A stretch of DNA of 6,991 nucleotides from Acholeplasmataceae bacterium (lineage in GTDB: Bacteria > Bacillota_I > Bacilli_A > Izemoplasmatales > Hujiaoplasmataceae), in NCBI GenBank assembly GCA_012515085.1, contig JAAYZB010000054.1, positions 1-6,991 on the forward strand, read 5' to 3'. Shown piece by piece: positions 5,591 to 6,991 of this stretch. The notes under the pieces were generated by a model. The model worked only from the letters and a program-made list of their open reading frames with translations, was not told the DNA's origin and did no database searches. The first letter of the stretch is position 1. The number at the start of each line of letters is the position of its first letter. The translations under genes were made by a program, and so were the position numbers.

Positions 5591-6991
5591 AACGCGCGCT
5601 GATCAAAAAAAACATTCTGCTTCTTTTCAGTGTTTTCGCCCTCTTTTTGATCGCGGTTCTTTGGACACTTTTTGCTTTTGAAAAGCACAACCGTTCGTCC
5701 ATCATGACGACCATTTTAAGTGAAGTCGAATTGGAATATACGAACTATATCGGCACTCCTTTGGATTTCGTCGAACGCTTTCAAACGGAAAACGGTCGAC
5801 GGATCACCCTCTTAAGCCCCGATGGCTTGGTGATCGCCGATTCGCATGATGTCTTGATTGGCACGGACAAAAGCCTCCGACCGGAGATCGTCCATCTCGG
5901 AGAAGTCTTTTCTCGAGAATCGGAAACGATCGGCGTAGATCTTCTTTATATTGCAACACTTCTTGACGATGGCAACTACTTGCGGGTTGCCTTGCCTCTT
6001 GAGAATCAAGCTGCCGCCATCCGAGCCTTTCTCATCTTTTTCCTCTTGATGTCGTTTGCATTTATCGTTCTCAATTATTTCGGCTTGTGTCAAGTCAACA
6101 AGCATCTCTTGTCGCCTTGGGACAAAGTCATCAAAGGCTTGTCGGCGTTGAATCATGGCAACTATGAAATGATTCCGCTCGATAGCCCCTACCCGGAAAT
6201 CAACGAACTCGTTCTTGACATCAACAACATCAATTACGAAACCAAAAAGTACTTAAAACGAATTGAAACTTATCAATTGCAGCTCAAGGAGATTTTAAAC
6301 AGCTTGAAACAAGGCGTCTTGCTGTTTGACAATAGCGAACGGCTGATCTATTTCAATGACGATGCTAAACAAATTTTCCTTTTGTCCGAGTCCAACTTGC
6401 TCGAGCCATCCTATCTCCCATTTCGAGACAATTGGGTGAATGAAACCATTCATCAGGTGAACCAAACCCGAAAACCTTCGGCTTTTGATCTCCGAATGGA
6501 AGGCAAAATCTATGAAGTGAACGTTTTCCCAATCGATGCGGAGGGTGTCGAAACCACGCAAGCGACGGTTCTGGCGTTGTTTCGCGAGGTGACTCAAGAA
6601 CGGGCTATGGAACAAATCAAAAAGGATTTCTTCAGCCACGCCTCCCACGAGCTCAAATCACCACTTACGGCCATCCGCGGCCTGGCAGAATTGATAGAGA
6701 ACCATTTGATTTTAGACAAGGATCTTCCAGAGGCCGTTCAGAAGATCATCAAGCAAACCGACCAAATGACGCGGCTCGTGGAAGATATGCTCATGTTGTC
6801 AAGGCTCGAAAATCTCAAAGAAAAACCCATCGATACTCAGCCGCTTCAACCCTTGCTCGAAGCAGTTATCGAGCAATTATCGCCACTTACCCAGGAAAAG
6901 CGAATGACCATGACGCTTCAAGTAGCTCCCATCACCTTTGTTTGTGACCCGCTCGATTTTCAAAAACTTTTCAAAAACATCATTGAGAATT
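5587..6991 (+). CDS. phoR: PhoR-type sensor histidine kinase, 3' end outside window
   Basis: The frame is open from ATG 5587 (ATGA overlap with phoP) to the window edge, giving 468 residues. Order: TM1 at about 9-31, an extracytoplasmic sensor region of about 110 residues (32-144), TM2 at 147-167, HAMP linker at about 168-222, a PAS domain beginning near 233 (LNSLKQGVLLFDNSERLIYFN), then HisKA with the H-box SHELKSPL and phosphoacceptor His354. The sequence stops in the N-box (FKNIIEN), so the ATP-lid glycines are not visible. TM1, outer domain, TM2, HAMP and PAS is the layout of Gram-positive PhoR and differs from E. coli PhoR, which lacks a large outer domain. It should phosphorylate the adjacent regulator. 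PhoU signals to the PAS region in E. coli; the same contact here is inferred. H-box position +4 is Ser (residue 358), usually Thr or Asn. Confidence 0.9.
   Translation, partial: MKRALIKKNILLLFSVFALFLIAVLWTLFAFEKHNRSSIMTTILSEVELEYTNYIGTPLDFVERFQTENGRRITLLSPDGLVIADSHDVLIGTDKSLRPEIVHLGEVFSRESETIGVDLLYIATLLDDGNYLRVALPLENQAAAIRAFLIFFLLMSFAFIVLNYFGLCQVNKHLLSPWDKVIKGLSALNHGNYEMIPLDSPYPEINELVLDINNINYETKKYLKRIETYQLQLKEILNSLKQGVLLFDNSERLIYFNDDAKQIFLLSESNLLEPSYLPFRDNWVNETIHQVNQTRKPSAFDLRMEGKIYEVNVFPIDAEGVETTQATVLALFREVTQERAMEQIKKDFFSHASHELKSPLTAIRGLAELIENHLILDKDLPEAVQKIIKQTDQMTRLVEDMLMLSRLENLKEKPIDTQPLQPLLEAVIEQLSPLTQEKRMTMTLQVAPITFVCDPLDFQKLFKNIIEN

Noticed and set aside
1..6991. Mobile elements, CRISPR arrays, tRNA or rRNA genes
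   Set aside because: No transposase, integrase, regularly spaced repeats, inverted terminal repeats or RNA-gene signatures were seen; nearly all sequence is accounted for by the genes listed.

Overview
The window holds the end of a ribosomal protein gene followed by a complete phosphate-uptake operon with its own two-component regulator, all on the + strand. Standard stop usage (TGA ends pstS and phoP, Trp is TGG), strong AGGAG-type ribosome binding sites, a lipoprotein PstS and a Gram-positive type S4 C-terminus (LPERSE...LIVELYNK) point to a low-to-mid GC Bacillota or Mycoplasmatota-related bacterium that uses the standard code. An Erysipelotrichia or Acholeplasma/Izemoplasma-like lineage is a guess only.

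Layout: 1-149 is the C-terminus of rpsD. 150-308 is a compact intergenic region with the rpsD terminator, an 11-bp-phased direct-repeat Pho box, a TATAAT -10 box and the pstS ribosome binding site. Then follow pstS (309-1238), a 68-bp gap with a hairpin, pstC (1307-2254), pstA (2244-3452), pstB (3449-4216), phoU (4251-4913), a PhoB/PhoP-type response regulator (4928-5590) and a PhoR-type sensor kinase (5587 onward, cut by the window end). Several junctions overlap by 4-11 bp, so this reads as one transcription unit.

The genes should work as a closed loop. PstS captures extracellular phosphate, PstC/PstA form the channel and PstB drives it with ATP. PhoU links transporter state to PhoR, and PhoR phosphorylates PhoP, which probably binds the Pho box upstream of pstS and so controls the genes encoding itself and the transporter.

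Two proteins depart from the textbook family. PstS appears circularly permuted: the segment that is normally its C-terminal half (with the RDxxSGT phosphate loop) comes first, and the normal N-terminal half comes second and ends the protein. PstA carries about 130 extra extracytoplasmic residues between its first and second membrane helices, and these read like a PDZ domain (WGLGL carboxylate-loop motif, V-x-P-SSP strand, terminal helix and strand). Both oddities lie on the outer face of the same transporter and may be functionally linked.
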